Source of the DNA: Rhodobacter sp.
GTDB lineage: Bacteria > Pseudomonadota > Alphaproteobacteria > Rhodobacterales > Rhodobacteraceae
NCBI GenBank assembly: GCA_020637515.1
Contig: JACKKG010000001.1
Coordinates: 1,146,501 to 1,210,500, forward strand
Direction: 5' to 3'
Length of the DNA stretch: 64,000 bases
Shown: positions 8,789 to 17,131 of the stretch, piece after piece
How positions within the stretch are numbered: the first letter of the stretch is position 1
How the letters are laid out: each line of letters starts with the position of its first letter
The notes under the pieces: model-generated
Databases searched by the model: none
What the model saw: only the letters and a program-made list of their open reading frames with translations
Told to the model about the DNA's origin: nothing
Translations under genes and position numbers: made by a program

Positions 8789-9184
8789 CTGTCTTACATC
8801 GACCCGGCCGCCCCTGCGGCCCCCGCCCCCGAACCCGCGCCGCGTGATTACAGCGGCGACGATGTTCTGGCACTGGTCCTCCAATCCCTCGACGACGACA
8901 AGGCCGAGGAGGTCGTGCAGATCGACCTGCGCGGTCGCTCGTCCGTGGCCGATTACATGGTGATCTGCTCGGGCCGCTCGTCGCGTCAGGTCGGAGCGAT
9001 CGCCGAAAAGCTGATGGAACGGCTGAAGGAACGCTTTCGCATCTCGGCCCGGTCCGAGGGCAAGGAAACCGGCGACTGGGTGCTGATCGACACGGGCGAC
9101 GTGGTGGTCCACATCTTCCGCCCCGAAGTGCGCGAGTTCTACCAGCTCGAACGCATGTGGCAGGTGCCCGCGGGCAAACCCTGA
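8789..9184 (+). CDS. rsfS: Ribosome silencing factor RsfS
   Basis: RsfS/Iojap-family protein that binds ribosomal protein uL14 and blocks subunit joining in slow growth. The core is DDKAEEVVQIDLRGRSSVADYMVICSG followed by SRQVGAIAEKL and the GDWVLIDTGDVVVHIF strand, all family hallmarks (given here in pieces). Start choice: a strong AGGAGG lies at 8776-8781 and the first in-frame codon at proper distance is CTG 8789, giving 131 aa. A TTG at 8747 would give 145 aa but lies before the ribosome site. The stop overlaps the rlmH start (TGATG), the conserved rsfS-rlmH pairing. Confidence 0.93.
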   Translation: MSYIDPAAPAAPAPEPAPRDYSGDDVLALVLQSLDDDKAEEVVQIDLRGRSSVADYMVICSGRSSRQVGAIAEKLMERLKERFRISARSEGKETGDWVLIDTGDVVVHIFRPEVREFYQLERMWQVPAGKP

Positions 9185-9654
9185 TGCGGCTGCATCTGTG
9201 CGTCGTGGGCCGGCTGCGATCCGGCCCCGAACGCGAGCTGATCGACGATTACCTGAAACGCTTCGACCGCACCGGGCGGCCCCTGGGCCTGGGCCCGGCG
9301 GTCGAACACGAGGTCGAAGACCGCAAGGGCGGCGGGATGGACGCCGAAGCGACGCTGCTGACCCGCGCCTGTCCGGCGGGCGCGGTGCGCGTCGTGCTGG
9401 ACGAACGCGGCGATGCGATGTCCTCGCCCGAGTTCGCGGCCCGCCTGTCCCGCTGGCGCGACGCCGGCGCGCAGGACGTGGCGCTGATGATCGGCGGTGC
9501 CGACGGGCTGGCGCCGGCCTTGCGCGATCAGGCCGACGCGGCGCTGTCCTTTGGCCGGATGGTCTGGCCGCACGCCCTGGCCCGGGTCATGCTGGCCGAA
9601 CAGCTCTACCGCGCGGCGACGATCCTGGCAGGATCGCCCTATCACCGGGTGTGA
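9184..9654 (+). CDS. rlmH: 23S rRNA (pseudouridine1915-N3)-methyltransferase RlmH
   Basis: SPOUT-class methyltransferase that modifies pseudouridine 1915 in helix 69 of 23S rRNA, about 156 aa as usual. The N-terminal MRLHLCVVGRLRSGPE, the GGADGL loop of the SAM knot (about residues 104-109) and the C-terminal RAATILAGSPYHR are characteristic. The ATG at 9184 overlaps the rsfS stop, indicating translational coupling. Downstream lie a terminator hairpin (9702-9736) and a convergent cobO gene. Confidence 0.96.
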   Translation: MRLHLCVVGRLRSGPERELIDDYLKRFDRTGRPLGLGPAVEHEVEDRKGGGMDAEATLLTRACPAGAVRVVLDERGDAMSSPEFAARLSRWRDAGAQDVALMIGGADGLAPALRDQADAALSFGRMVWPHALARVMLAEQLYRAATILAGSPYHRV

Positions 9655-9655
9655 C

Positions 9656-9701
9656 GCCCCCGGGCTTGCGGTGCAAGGGTGCGTATTTGGAACAAGGTGA
9701 G
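9656..9701 (+). repeat. Dispersed CCCCGG/GTATTT element, divergent copy (copy 1)
   Basis: Immediately after the rlmH stop: a C-run followed by CGGG, a short CTTGC/GCAAG hairpin and the tail GTGCGTATTTGGAACAAGG then a G-run. It matches the tail part of the elements at 9731-9793 (reverse), 18643-18699, 23081-23157 and 54649-54710, but its hairpin is different. It points in the direction of rlmH transcription. Confidence 0.5.
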
Positions 9702-9736
9702 GGGGCAGTTAAGCATTGGTTAACCGCCCCTTCTTT
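9702..9736 (+). terminator. Terminator hairpin after rlmH
   Basis: Arms GGGGC-A-GTTAA and TTAAC-C-GCCCC with one internal mismatch and a 7-base loop are followed by TTCTTT on the plus strand. It is placed 47 bases after the rlmH stop and between convergent genes, so it most likely ends the rsfS-rlmH transcript. Confidence 0.65.
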
Positions 9737-9793
9737 GTGCCGGAAATATCCCGGGGGTGAATTCGCGGAACGCGAAGAGGGGGCTGGCCCCCT
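9731..9793 (-). repeat. Dispersed hairpin/ATATTT element (copy 2, reverse)
   Basis: On the minus strand, a GGGGGCCAGCCCCC hairpin is followed by a second hairpin CGCGTTCCGCG, then CCCCCGGGATATTT and CCGGCACAAAGA ending in a G-run. It starts 9 bases after the cobO stop and runs in the direction of cobO transcription. Tail identity with the copies after cobJ and cobB is nearly complete. Confidence 0.65.
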
Positions 9794-9801
9794 TGCCGCG
9801 C

Positions 9802-10422
9802 TCAGAACTCGACCCCCGGCTGGGCCTTGATCCCGGACCGGAACGGGTGTTTCACCAGCGTCATCTCGGTCACCAGATCGGCCAGGTCGATCAACTCGGG
9901 CTTGGCGTTGCGGCCGGTCAGCACAACATGGGTCATCGCGGGTTTCTCGTCGCGCAGGAAGGCCACGACCTCGGCCACGTCGAGGTAGTCGTAGCGCAGC
10001 GCGATGTTGATCTCGTCGAGCAGCACCATGCGGATCGACGGGTCGCGGATCAGGTCCTTGGCCTTGTCCCAGCCGCGCTGCGCGGCCGCGATGTCGCGCG
10101 CCTTGTCCTGCGTTTCCCAGGTGAAGCCCTCGCCCATGGCGTGGAACTGGCAGAGGTCGCCGAAATGGGTGGTCAGCAGGCGGCGCTCGCCGGTGTCCCA
10201 GGCGCCTTTGATGAATTGCACCACCGCACAGGGCATCCCGTGCGCGATGGCCCGCAAGATCATGCCGAAGCCCGAGCTCGACTTGCCCTTGCCCGGACCG
10301 GTGTGGATGATGACGAGGCCCTTCTCGCCCTGGCGGTCCTCTTTCATCCGGTCGCGCGCGGCCTTGATCTTCTGCATCTTTGCCTTGTGCCGATTCGCGT
10401 TGTCGTCGCCGTCGGTGTCCAT
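9802..10422 (-). CDS. cobO: Corrinoid adenosyltransferase (BtuR/CobO type)
   Basis: Cob(I)yrinic acid a,c-diamide adenosyltransferase, which transfers the 5'-deoxyadenosyl group of ATP to Co(I) corrinoids. At 206 aa it is the normal size. A P-loop of the CobO type (HTGPGKGKSSSG) follows a lysine-rich N-terminus (HKAKMQKIKAARD). LLDEINIAL and the C-terminal HPFRSGIKAQPGVEF are family signatures. The ATG at 10422 has GGGGAAG upstream; an in-frame upstream start would run into the riboswitch region. It is divergent from the DUF1636-cobW operon, and the cobalamin riboswitch between them is oriented toward cobW, not toward cobO. Confidence 0.95.
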   Translation of the reverse strand: MDTDGDDNANRHKAKMQKIKAARDRMKEDRQGEKGLVIIHTGPGKGKSSSGFGMILRAIAHGMPCAVVQFIKGAWDTGERRLLTTHFGDLCQFHAMGEGFTWETQDKARDIAAAQRGWDKAKDLIRDPSIRMVLLDEINIALRYDYLDVAEVVAFLRDEKPAMTHVVLTGRNAKPELIDLADLVTEMTLVKHPFRSGIKAQPGVEF

Positions 10423-10472
10423 CGTGTCGCTTCCCCGCTTGACTCGATTGCCCCCGGGGCGCATGTCCACCG

Positions 10473-10652
10473 GGCTGGTGCCTGTCATCTGACGGGTGAA
10501 AAGGGAATGCGACAGGGGCAAAGGTCAACCCCCCAGGCGCAGCCGCCCCCGCGACCGTGACCGGAGGGGCCGTCCACAGCCACTGGCGCAAGCCGGGAAG
10601 GCGGGCGGCCGGCGGCGCAAGCCGACCTTCGCAAGCCGGGAGACCTGCCAGC
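10473..10652 (+). promoter_or_regulatory. Cobalamin (B12) riboswitch 1
   Basis: Adenosylcobalamin-type aptamer read on the plus strand. Conserved blocks appear in order: GGTGCC, GGGAATGCGA, the AGCCGCCCCCGC box (10540-10551), GCCACTGG, CCGGGAAGGCG, and CGCAAGCCGGGAGACC near the 3' end. The outer helix can pair GCTGG (10474) with CCAGC (10648). It lies about 90 bases upstream of the DUF1636-cobW-cobN-cobG-cobH-cobI-cobJ operon, whose expression it should repress when adenosylcobalamin is plentiful. GC-rich complementary sequence between the aptamer and the ribosome site (10660-10735) would serve as expression platform. Pairing was judged by eye. Confidence 0.93.
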
Positions 10653-10738
10653 ATGGAACAACCAGCCGGACGGGGTGCGCCGGCGACGGGTTCGGCTGCC
10701 GCCTTCCCCGCGCTTTCGCCCCGCCGATGAGGAGGCGT

Positions 10739-11101
10739 ATGGACGCGACGGTCGAACTTCTGGTCTGCGTGACCTGCAAGCGCGAAGGCATGGACCCGGC
10801 CGCGCCGCGTCCCGGGGCGCAACTGGCGCGGGTGCTTGCCGGCGGGTTGCCGCAGGGCGTGGTGCTGCGCGAGACCGAGTGCCTGTCGAACTGCACGCGC
10901 GGTTGCACCGTTGCGCTGCGCGGTCCCGGGCGCTGGACCTATGTCTACGGCAACCTCGCCCCGGACCAGTCCGCGGTCGTGGCCGAGGGGGCGGCGAAAT
11001 ACGCCGCCACCGCCGACGGGCTGGTCCCCTGGCGTGAGCGTCCCGACCATTTCCGCAAGAACTGCATCGCCCGCATTCCCCCCATGGAGGCCTTCGAATG
11101 A
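10739..11101 (+). CDS. DUF1636 family, predicted [2Fe-2S] thioredoxin-like protein
   Basis: Protein of 120 aa with five cysteines at 10, 13, 48, 52 and 56 (VCVTC and ECLSNCTRGC), the CxxC plus CxxxC layout of small thioredoxin-fold [2Fe-2S] ferredoxins. DUF1636 genes are often found beside cobalamin genes but have no assigned reaction. It is the first gene after riboswitch 1. GAGGAGG lies just before the ATG, and its stop overlaps the cobW start (ATGA), so it is translationally coupled to cobW. A paralogue is at 23871. A role in electron transfer to a cobalamin enzyme or in cobalt handling is inference from context. Confidence 0.8.
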   Translation: MDATVELLVCVTCKREGMDPAAPRPGAQLARVLAGGLPQGVVLRETECLSNCTRGCTVALRGPGRWTYVYGNLAPDQSAVVAEGAAKYAATADGLVPWRERPDHFRKNCIARIPPMEAFE

Positions 11102-12132
11102 GTCTGGCAAAGACCCCTGTCACCGTGATCACCGGCTTTCTCGGCTCGGGCAAGACGACGCTGATCTCGCATCTGATGCGCAACGCGGGCGGGCGCCGCC
11201 TGGCGGTGGTGGTCAACGAATTCGGCACGCTCGGGGTGGATGGCGAGATCCTCAAGTCCTGCGCGATCCCGGATTGCCCGGCCGAAAACATCGTCGAGCT
11301 GGCGAACGGCTGCATCTGCTGCACGGTCGCCGACGATTTCGTCCCCACGGTCGAGGCCCTTCTGGCGATGGAGCCGCGCCCCGATCACATCCTGATCGAG
11401 ACCTCGGGCCTGGCACTGCCGAAGCCCCTGCTCAAGGCCTTTGATTGGCCCGCGATCCGCTCGCGTATCACCGTGGACGGGGTCATTGCCCTGGCCGATG
11501 CCGAGGCCGTGGCGGCGGGACGCTTCGCGCCCGATGTGGCGGCGGTGGATGCCCAACGCGCGGCGGACGAGAGCATCGACCACGAGACCCCCTTGAGCGA
11601 AGTGTTCGAGGACCAGATCAGTTGCGCCGACGTGGTCTTGCTGACCAAGGCGGACCTGGCGGGCCCCGAGGGGCTGGCCAAGGCCCGCGCCGTGATCGCT
11701 GCCGAGGCCCCGCGCCCGCTTCCGGTCGTCGAGGTGACCGAGGGCGCGGTGGATGCCCGTGTCATCCTGGGGCTGGCCGCGGCGGCCGAAGACGACCTGC
11801 ACGCGCGTCCGTCGCATCATGACGGGCACGATGACCACGAACACGACGATTTCGACACGATCGTGGTCGAACTGGGCGAGGTCGAGGCGCTGGACCCGCT
11901 GGTCGCGCGGATCGAATCGATGGCGCGCGATCTCGATATCCTGCGGGTCAAGGGCTACGTCGCCGTGCAGGGCAAGCCGATGCGCGCCCTGGTGCAGGCC
12001 GTGGGCGCCCGGGTGCGCCACCAGTTCGACCGCGCCTGGAAACCGGGCGAGGCGCGGCTGACGCAGCTTGTGGTGATCGCCGAGCACGACCGCATCGACG
12101 CGGCCGCCATTCGCCGGGCGCTGGGGCTCTGA
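11098..12132 (+). CDS. cobW: CobW GTPase, cobalt chaperone
   Basis: COG0523 P-loop GTPase, thought to deliver Co(II) for insertion by the CobNST chelatase. Walker A is GFLGSGKTT (residues 13-21), the metal-binding CxCC motif is CICC (72-75), and ETSGLALP and TKAD follow. A histidine/aspartate-rich loop occupies about 233-255 and is a likely metal-buffering segment. The C-terminal CobW_C domain (RVKGYVAVQGKP) is present. Length is 344 aa, as in Paracoccus/Rhodobacter CobW. It sits directly before cobN with no gap between its stop and the cobN ATG, and is under riboswitch 1. Confidence 0.95.
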   Translation: MSLAKTPVTVITGFLGSGKTTLISHLMRNAGGRRLAVVVNEFGTLGVDGEILKSCAIPDCPAENIVELANGCICCTVADDFVPTVEALLAMEPRPDHILIETSGLALPKPLLKAFDWPAIRSRITVDGVIALADAEAVAAGRFAPDVAAVDAQRAADESIDHETPLSEVFEDQISCADVVLLTKADLAGPEGLAKARAVIAAEAPRPLPVVEVTEGAVDARVILGLAAAAEDDLHARPSHHDGHDDHEHDDFDTIVVELGEVEALDPLVARIESMARDLDILRVKGYVAVQGKPMRALVQAVGARVRHQFDRAWKPGEARLTQLVVIAEHDRIDAAAIRRALGL

Positions 12133-15100
12133 ATGCACATCCTCTTTCGCGAAAGCCACGGGCTGGAGGAAACCGCAGCACCGCAGGATCTGGGGCAGAC
12201 GCCCGCGGACCTGGTGGTGCTGTCGTTTTCCGATTCCGACCTGGGCGCCTTTGCGGAAGGGTTCCACCGCGCACGCCGGACGGGCAATGCCGACCATCCG
12301 ACGCTGCGGCTGGCCAATCTGGCGACGCTGAAGCATCCGCTGTCCGTCGATACCTATGTCGAATCAACGCTTTCGCGCGCCAAGGGGGTGCTGATCCGGC
12401 TGATCGGCGGGGTGCCTTATTGGGACTATGGCCTGCAACAGGTGCAGGCGCTGGCCAGCCGCACGGGGCTGGCCGTCGCCGTCCTGCCCGCCGATGGCCG
12501 GCCCGACCCCCGACTCGATGCGGTCAGCACCTTGCCGGTGTCCACGCTGCGCCGGCTCCAGTCGCTGTGCGATCAGGGCGGCGCGGTCGCCGCGCAGGCC
12601 GCGCTTCAGCAATTCGCGCTGGCCTCGGGCCTTTATGCGCCGCCGGTGCGCGGGGTGCGGGCGCTGCCTGTGGTCGGGGCCTGGACGCCCGAAGGGGTCT
12701 CTTGCCCCGCCGCTCTGGCGCTGGGCGAGCGGCCGCGCATCGTGCTGACCTTTTACCGCGCCTATCTGACCGCCGCCGATACCGAGCCGCTTGAACAGAT
12801 CGCCGCCGCCTTCGACGCCGCCGGCTACGATGTCGTCGGCCTGTTCGCCCCCTCGCTCAAGGCCCCCGAGGCGCGTGGCTGGCTGGCCCGTTGGGTGCGC
12901 GCGCTGGCCCCCGTCGCGGTCATCAACGCCACCGCCTTTTCCGCGCAGGACCAGGACGGCACGCCGCTGGACACCGCCGGGGTGCCCGTGTTCCAGGTGG
13001 CGCTGGCCACCAACCCCCGCGCGGCCTGGGACGCGGCCGAGCGGGGCCTGTCGCCCGCCGATCTGGCCATGCATGTCGTCCTGCCCGAGGTGGACGGTCG
13101 CCTGTTCGGCGCGGTGGTCAGCTTCAAGGGCCCCGACGCGCCCGATCCGGACCTCGAATTCGCGCGCATCCGTCACCGTGCCGAGGGCGAGCGCATCGCG
13201 GCCCTGGTCGCGCGTGTCACCGCCTGGCATCGCCTTGCACGGACGCCCGCCGGTGAGCGTCGGCCGGCGCTGGTGCTCAGCACCTATCCGGGCAAGGGCT
13301 GGCAGATGGCCCATGCGGTGGGACTCGATGCGCTGGAAAGCGCGCGGGCGATCCTGGCGGACCTGGCCGTGCAGGGCTATGCCGTCGCCGCCGCCGATCC
13401 CGGGGCGCTGCAAAGCGCGCGCATCGACTGGCCGCTGTTCGACTATCGCCTGGCGCTGGCCACGTTGCCGCAACCGCTGCAAGAGGCGATCCACCTGGCC
13501 TGGGGCGACCCCGAGGACGACCCCGATGCCCAGGACGGCGCCTTTTCCTTTGCGGCGCTGCGCGCGGGCAACGCGCTGGTCGCCCTGCAACCGGAACGCG
13601 GTCGGACACAGCGCCGCGACGACGATTATCACGACACCGCCCGGGTCCCGCGCCACGCCTATGTCGCCTTTTACCTGTGGCTGAAACGGCAGGCCGACGC
13701 GCTGGTTCACATCGGCGCCCATGGCACGCTGGAATGGCTGCCGGGGAAATCCGTGGCCCTGTCGGACACCTGCTGGCCCGAGGCCCTGACGCGCGGCCTG
13801 CCGGTGATCTATCCCTTCATCGTCAACGACCCGGGCGAAGCCGCGCAAGCCAAGCGGCGGATCGGCGCGGTGACCCTGGGCCATGTGCCGCCGCCGCTGA
13901 CCCTGGCGCAGACCGGCGCCGGGATGCAGCGGCTGGAAGCCCTGCTCGACGAATTTTCCAACGCCGACGGGTTGGACCCCGCCCGCCGCGACCGGCTGCA
14001 ATCCGGCATCCGCGCCGAGGCGCAGGCGCTTGGGCTCGAGGATGAGCTGGGACTGACCCGCGCGACATCGCTGGCCGAGGCGATCACCCGCATCGACCGC
14101 TTTGTCTGCGATGTCAAGGAAAGCCAGTTCGGCGAGGGGCTGCATGTCTTTGGCACGGGCACGCAGGGCGCGGCGGAGCGCGCCGGTCTGGCCGCCGCGC
14201 TGGCCGGGCGCTGGGTGCCGCCGGGGCCCTCGGGCAGCCCGTGGCGCGGGCGCCGGGACGTGCTGCCGACCGGGCGCAACCTGTTCACCACCGACCCGCG
14301 CGCCGTGCCCACCCGCGCCGCCCATGCCCAGGGCGTCAAGCTGGCCGAGGAACTGGTGCGCCGCCATTTGCAGGACCACGGCGACTATCCCCGCGGGCTG
14401 GTCATCGACCTGTGGGGCAGCGCCACGATGCGCACCGCGGGCGAGGAATTCGCCATGGCGCTGCATCTTCTGGGCGCGAAACCGCGCTGGGACGAGGGGT
14501 CCGGCCGCGTCGCCGGGGTGGATATCCTGCCGATCGCCGAACTCGACCGCCCGCGTCTCGATGTGACGCTCAGGGTTTCGGGCCTGTTTCGCGACGTGTT
14601 TCCCGATCTGGCGGCGCTGTTCGGGCAGGCGGTGCGCGCACTGGCCGGGCGCGACGAGGCGCCCGACTGGAACCCCTATGCAGGGCGCGACGATCTGGCC
14701 CGCGTCTATGGCCCCGCGCCGGGCACCTATGGGCTGGGCATGGGCGACGCCGCCGAAACCTATACCCGGACCGCCCGCGCCGCTGCCGGCGAAGCCTGGC
14801 TTGCGGCCTCGGCCCATGCGCTGGATGCCGACGCCGAGAATGCCGAGGATGCCGAGGGGCTGAAGGCCCGGGTGCGCCACGCCGACGCCTTTGTCCATCT
14901 TCAGGACCTGCCTGAAACCGACCTGTTGCTGGCAGCCGACTACGCCGCGCACGAGGCCGGCTTTGCCGCCGCGCAGGCCGTGACGGGCGGCAAGGCCGCG
15001 CTGTATCATTTGGACGCGCGCGACCCCGCCCAGCCCCGTGCCCGCACCCTGACCGAGGAACTGGCCCGTGTGGTCCGCGCCCGCGCCGCCAATCCGCGCT

Positions 15101-15384
15101 GGGTCGATGGCATGATGAACCACGGGTTCCGGGGCGGGGCCGAGATCGCCGCGACCCTCGACCATCTGGGCGCCTTTGCGCATCTGGCGGGTGCGGTTCC
15201 GGCGCAGTTGTTCGACCTCTACCACGACGCCACGCTGGGCCGGGCCGATGTGCGGGCCTTTCTGGAACGGGAAAACCCGCAGGCGCTGGCGGCGATGCAG
15301 GCCCGTTTTGCCGCCTTGCACGCGGCTGGTCTGTGGGAGACACGGCGCAATTCCATTCTGGCGGGGTTGACCCATGAGCTTTGA
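12133..15384 (+). CDS. cobN: Cobaltochelatase subunit CobN
   Basis: Large subunit of the ATP-dependent aerobic cobaltochelatase, which with CobS and CobT inserts Co(II) into hydrogenobyrinic acid a,c-diamide. At 1083 aa it is at the short end for the family (many are about 1250). The CobN/Mg-chelatase block HIGAHGTLEWLPGKS is at about residues 526-540. Other family blocks are NPYAGRDDLARVYGPAPGTYG and, near the C-terminus, NPRWVDGMMNHGFRGGAE (quoted in parts). cobS and cobT are not in the window. The gene overlaps cobG by 11 bases. Confidence 0.95.
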   Translation: MHILFRESHGLEETAAPQDLGQTPADLVVLSFSDSDLGAFAEGFHRARRTGNADHPTLRLANLATLKHPLSVDTYVESTLSRAKGVLIRLIGGVPYWDYGLQQVQALASRTGLAVAVLPADGRPDPRLDAVSTLPVSTLRRLQSLCDQGGAVAAQAALQQFALASGLYAPPVRGVRALPVVGAWTPEGVSCPAALALGERPRIVLTFYRAYLTAADTEPLEQIAAAFDAAGYDVVGLFAPSLKAPEARGWLARWVRALAPVAVINATAFSAQDQDGTPLDTAGVPVFQVALATNPRAAWDAAERGLSPADLAMHVVLPEVDGRLFGAVVSFKGPDAPDPDLEFARIRHRAEGERIAALVARVTAWHRLARTPAGERRPALVLSTYPGKGWQMAHAVGLDALESARAILADLAVQGYAVAAADPGALQSARIDWPLFDYRLALATLPQPLQEAIHLAWGDPEDDPDAQDGAFSFAALRAGNALVALQPERGRTQRRDDDYHDTARVPRHAYVAFYLWLKRQADALVHIGAHGTLEWLPGKSVALSDTCWPEALTRGLPVIYPFIVNDPGEAAQAKRRIGAVTLGHVPPPLTLAQTGAGMQRLEALLDEFSNADGLDPARRDRLQSGIRAEAQALGLEDELGLTRATSLAEAITRIDRFVCDVKESQFGEGLHVFGTGTQGAAERAGLAAALAGRWVPPGPSGSPWRGRRDVLPTGRNLFTTDPRAVPTRAAHAQGVKLAEELVRRHLQDHGDYPRGLVIDLWGSATMRTAGEEFAMALHLLGAKPRWDEGSGRVAGVDILPIAELDRPRLDVTLRVSGLFRDVFPDLAALFGQAVRALAGRDEAPDWNPYAGRDDLARVYGPAPGTYGLGMGDAAETYTRTARAAAGEAWLAASAHALDADAENAEDAEGLKARVRHADAFVHLQDLPETDLLLAADYAAHEAGFAAAQAVTGGKAALYHLDARDPAQPRARTLTEELARVVRARAANPRWVDGMMNHGFRGGAEIAATLDHLGAFAHLAGAVPAQLFDLYHDATLGRADVRAFLERENPQALAAMQARFAALHAAGLWETRRNSILAGLTHEL

Positions 15385-16501
15385 GGTCAAGGGCTGGTGC
15401 CCGGGCGCGCACCGCCCGATGATGTCGGGCGACGGCTTTGTCGTCCGCGTCCGTCCGCGGCTGGCGCAACTGAGCCGGGCGCAGGCGCTGGGCCTCTGTG
15501 CGGCGGCCCAGGCCCATGGCGCGGGGCTGATCGACCTGACCAACCGCGCGAATGTGCAGGTGCGGGGCGTCGGCGAATCCGCCTGGCCCGCGCTGATGGA
15601 TGACCTGGGCGCGCTGGGCCTGCTGGATGCCGATGTCGCCACGGAAACCCGGCGCAACATCGTCACCGCGCCCGATTGGCGCAAGGGTGACGAAACCGAA
15701 TGGCTGGCGATGGAACTGACCGCGCGGCTGGACGAACTGCCCGCGCTGCCGCCCAAGATGGGCTTTGCGATCGACGCGGGCGCGGCGCCGGTGCTGCCAG
15801 AGGTGCCGTCGGATTTCCGTATCGAACGCGGCGTGTCGGGCGGGCTGATACTGCGCGCGGATGGCCGCGCGGCGGGTGTGCCGCTGCCCGACATGCGCGA
15901 GATCGACATGCTGATCCGGCTGGCCTGGTGGTTCGTGCAGACCGGCGGGGCCGAGGCCCGGCGCATGGCCCGCCACACGGCGCCCTTGCCCGACTGGGCC
16001 GCCGCGACCGAGCCGCCCGCCGCGCCCCGCGCCGCCTTGCGGCCCGGCGCGCATCCGATGGGCGCGGTGCATGGCGCGGCCTTTGGCCAGGTTCGCGCCG
16101 CCGATCTGGCGCGGGCCATCGAAACCTCGGGCCTGACGGCGCTGCGCGTCACGCCCTGGCGCGCCGTCCTGATGCTGGACGCGGCACCCGGTCCGCATCC
16201 CGGCCTGGTCTGGCAGGCCGACAGCCCGCTGCTGCGCGTCGATGCCTGTCCCGGTGCGCCCTTCTGCCCGCAGGCCAGCGTCGAGACCCGCACCCTGGCC
16301 GAGGCCCTGGCGCCCCGTGTGACCGGCGCGCTGCATGTGTCGGGCTGCGCCAAGGGCTGCGCCCGTGTCACCCCCGCCCACACCGTCCTGACCGGCCGCG
16401 CGGGCCGGTTCGACCTTTCCCACGAGACCCTCGCCGGTGGCACGCCCGCCGCCGAGGGGCTGACCCCCGCCCAGGTGCGGGACCATTTCGGAGCCGCCTG
16501 A
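15374..16501 (+). CDS. cobG: Precorrin-3B synthase
   Basis: O2-dependent monooxygenase that converts precorrin-3A to precorrin-3B, the step that marks the aerobic cobalamin route. It belongs to the nitrite/sulfite reductase family. The C-terminal cluster ligands are visible as CPGAPFC (C-x5-C, about residue 292) and CAKGC (C-x3-C, about residue 323), which would hold a [4Fe-4S] centre. LTNRANVQVRG near residue 55 is the ferredoxin-like half-domain motif. Length is 375 aa. It starts inside the end of cobN and is followed immediately by cobH. Confidence 0.94.
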   Translation: MSFEVKGWCPGAHRPMMSGDGFVVRVRPRLAQLSRAQALGLCAAAQAHGAGLIDLTNRANVQVRGVGESAWPALMDDLGALGLLDADVATETRRNIVTAPDWRKGDETEWLAMELTARLDELPALPPKMGFAIDAGAAPVLPEVPSDFRIERGVSGGLILRADGRAAGVPLPDMREIDMLIRLAWWFVQTGGAEARRMARHTAPLPDWAAATEPPAAPRAALRPGAHPMGAVHGAAFGQVRAADLARAIETSGLTALRVTPWRAVLMLDAAPGPHPGLVWQADSPLLRVDACPGAPFCPQASVETRTLAEALAPRVTGALHVSGCAKGCARVTPAHTVLTGRAGRFDLSHETLAGGTPAAEGLTPAQVRDHFGAA

Positions 16502-17131
16502 ATGCCCTATACCTATGAAACCGACGGCGCCGCGATCTATCGGCAGTCCTTTGCCACCATCCGGGCCGAGGCCGATCTGGCGCGCTTCGACGCCGACGAG
16601 GAACAGGTGGTCGTGCGCATGATCCACGCCGCGGGCATGGTCGGGCTGGAAGCGCATGTGAAGATGTCGCCGGGATTTGTCGCCGCCGCGCGCGGCGCGC
16701 TCGAGGCCGGCGCGCCCATCCTGTGCGACGCGCGCATGGTGTCCGAGGGCGTGACCCGCTTCCGCCTGCCTGCCGACAATGCGGTCGTCTGCACCCTGCA
16801 CGACCCGCAGGTGCCCGAGCTGGCGAAAACCATGGCCAACACCCGCTCGGCCGCGGCGCTGGAACTGTGGCGCCCGCATCTGGCGGGTGCGGTGGTCGCC
16901 ATCGGCAATGCACCGACGGCGCTGTTTCACCTGCTTAACATGCTGGAAGACCCGGCCTGCCCGCGTCCGGCCGCGATCATCGGCTGCCCGGTGGGCTTTG
17001 TCGGCGCGATGGAATCGAAAGCGGCGTTGTGGCAGGCGCAGCCGGTGCCCTGCTGCATCGTCGAGGGCCGCCTGGGCGGCAGCGCGATCACCGTCGCCGC
17101 GATCAACGCCATCGCGAGCCGCAAGGAATGA
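16502..17131 (+). CDS. cobH: Precorrin-8X methylmutase
   Basis: Moves the methyl group from C-11 to C-12 to convert precorrin-8X to hydrogenobyrinic acid. The catalytic histidine is recognisable in VVRMIHAAGMVG (H42, corresponding to His43 of Paracoccus CobH). GCPVGFVGAMESK and the C-terminal GGSAITVAAINAIA are family signatures. The 209-aa length is normal. The ATG follows the cobG stop directly and the stop overlaps the cobI start (ATGA). Confidence 0.97.
   Translation: MPYTYETDGAAIYRQSFATIRAEADLARFDADEEQVVVRMIHAAGMVGLEAHVKMSPGFVAAARGALEAGAPILCDARMVSEGVTRFRLPADNAVVCTLHDPQVPELAKTMANTRSAAALELWRPHLAGAVVAIGNAPTALFHLLNMLEDPACPRPAAIIGCPVGFVGAMESKAALWQAQPVPCCIVEGRLGGSAITVAAINAIASRKE

Noticed and set aside
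5449..8847. Long plus-strand frame opposite leuC
   Set aside because: Shadow of leuC and mscS; no motifs and no ribosome site.
12364..16443. Very long open frame on the minus strand across cobN and cobG
   Set aside because: Composition is Arg/Gly/Gln-rich and shows no domain; it is an antisense shadow of high-GC coding DNA whose real frames (CobN, CobG) carry clear family motifs.
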